Below are positions 6,267-6,323 of a DNA stretch of 6,323 bases, one piece after another. The translations under genes and the position numbers were made by a program. This stretch comes from Sabulitectum sp964604135 (GTDB lineage: Bacteria > Fermentibacterota > Fermentibacteria > Fermentibacterales > JCC-6). The notes below the pieces were generated by a model that ran no database searches, was not told the origin of the DNA, and saw nothing but the letters and a program-made list of their open reading frames with translations. The DNA is taken from NCBI GenBank assembly GCA_964604135.1, contig CAZRXU010000124.1, positions 1 to 6,323 on the forward strand. Direction: 5' to 3'. Each line of letters starts with the position of its first letter. Positions within the stretch are counted from its first letter, which is position 1.

Positions 6267-6323
6267 TTCAGAAACTGTGGGCGTCCCGAGCGTTAGCACG
6301 GAGAGCAGCCTGAGTAACAGCAG
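6036..6323. repeat. 45-bp minisatellite, at least six units, running off the window
   Basis: Units lie at 6036-6080, 6081-6125, 6126-6170, 6171-6215, 6216-6260, 6261-6306 (46 bp, irregular) and 6307-6323 (partial). Each complete unit ends with a conserved 26-bp core, GCGTCCCGAGCG followed by two variable bases and AGCACGGAGAGC. The other 19 bp come in two main forms: AACGAAGGTAATGGCG (units 1, 3, 4) and AACCTGAG (units 2 and 5, and the start of 7 as AGCCTGAG). Within each core CCGAGC and GCACGG can pair around a 4-nt loop (for example 6060-6065 with 6070-6075). Function unknown; it may be a structured intergenic repeat family. Confidence 0.93.

Noticed and set aside
5951..6299. Two minus-strand ORFs rich in Leu/Ser or Ala/Arg across the minisatellite
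   Set aside because: They arise because 45 bp is divisible by three, which keeps any stop-free frame open. The repetitive products have no start signals or domains.
6036..6323. CRISPR array
   Set aside because: The parts between conserved cores are only about 19 bp and are themselves repeated, so they are not unique spacers. No cas gene is in the window.

Overview
The window is bacterial and of intermediate GC. It holds a secreted FG-GAP/VCBS-type repeat protein, a S9-family peptidase, and a decayed defence-type module. The N-terminal DWSGG...GPVTDWG module of the first protein and its C-terminal beta-sandwich-like segment resemble surface proteins I associate with FCB-group or neighbouring candidate phyla (Fermentibacteria, WOR-3, Cloacimonadota). 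That taxonomic guess is an inference from style and is not proven.

Layout. (1) Positions 1-1589, minus strand: a secreted repeat protein whose C-terminus lies beyond the left edge. It carries seven 51-residue blocks in exact 153-nt register, each with a DxDxDG-like calcium loop. (2) Positions 1590-1789: a divergent intergenic region. (3) Positions 1790-3595, plus strand: an apparently intact, leaderless S9 prolyl-oligopeptidase-type peptidase with a seven-blade propeller and a visible Ser-Asp-His triad. (4) Positions 3596-3841: a gene-poor stretch. (5) Positions 3842-3928: a 28-codon reading frame whose stop overlaps the start of the next gene. (6) Positions 3928-5634, plus strand: an AlbA_2 (Schlafen-like) plus GHKL-ATPase protein with a duplicated C-terminal winged-helix-like unit. 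(7) Positions 5687-5869: a short frame that looks like the beginning of the BREX phosphatase gene pglZ, with an internal deletion, a lost conserved Trp and an early stop. (8) Positions 6036-6323: a 45-bp minisatellite that runs off the right edge and can form a small hairpin in each unit.

Interpretation. Regions 5-7 look like the fossil of a BREX (bacteriophage exclusion) operon. The AlbA_2/ATPase protein seems to have sat directly upstream of pglZ. Out of frame after its present stop, the gene's own acidic EQD repeat continues and ends in a stop that overlaps the pglZ start as ATGA. Most of pglZ, and any pglX, brxC or brxL, are absent from the window. The repeat protein and the peptidase are divergently transcribed, and I see no functional link between them.
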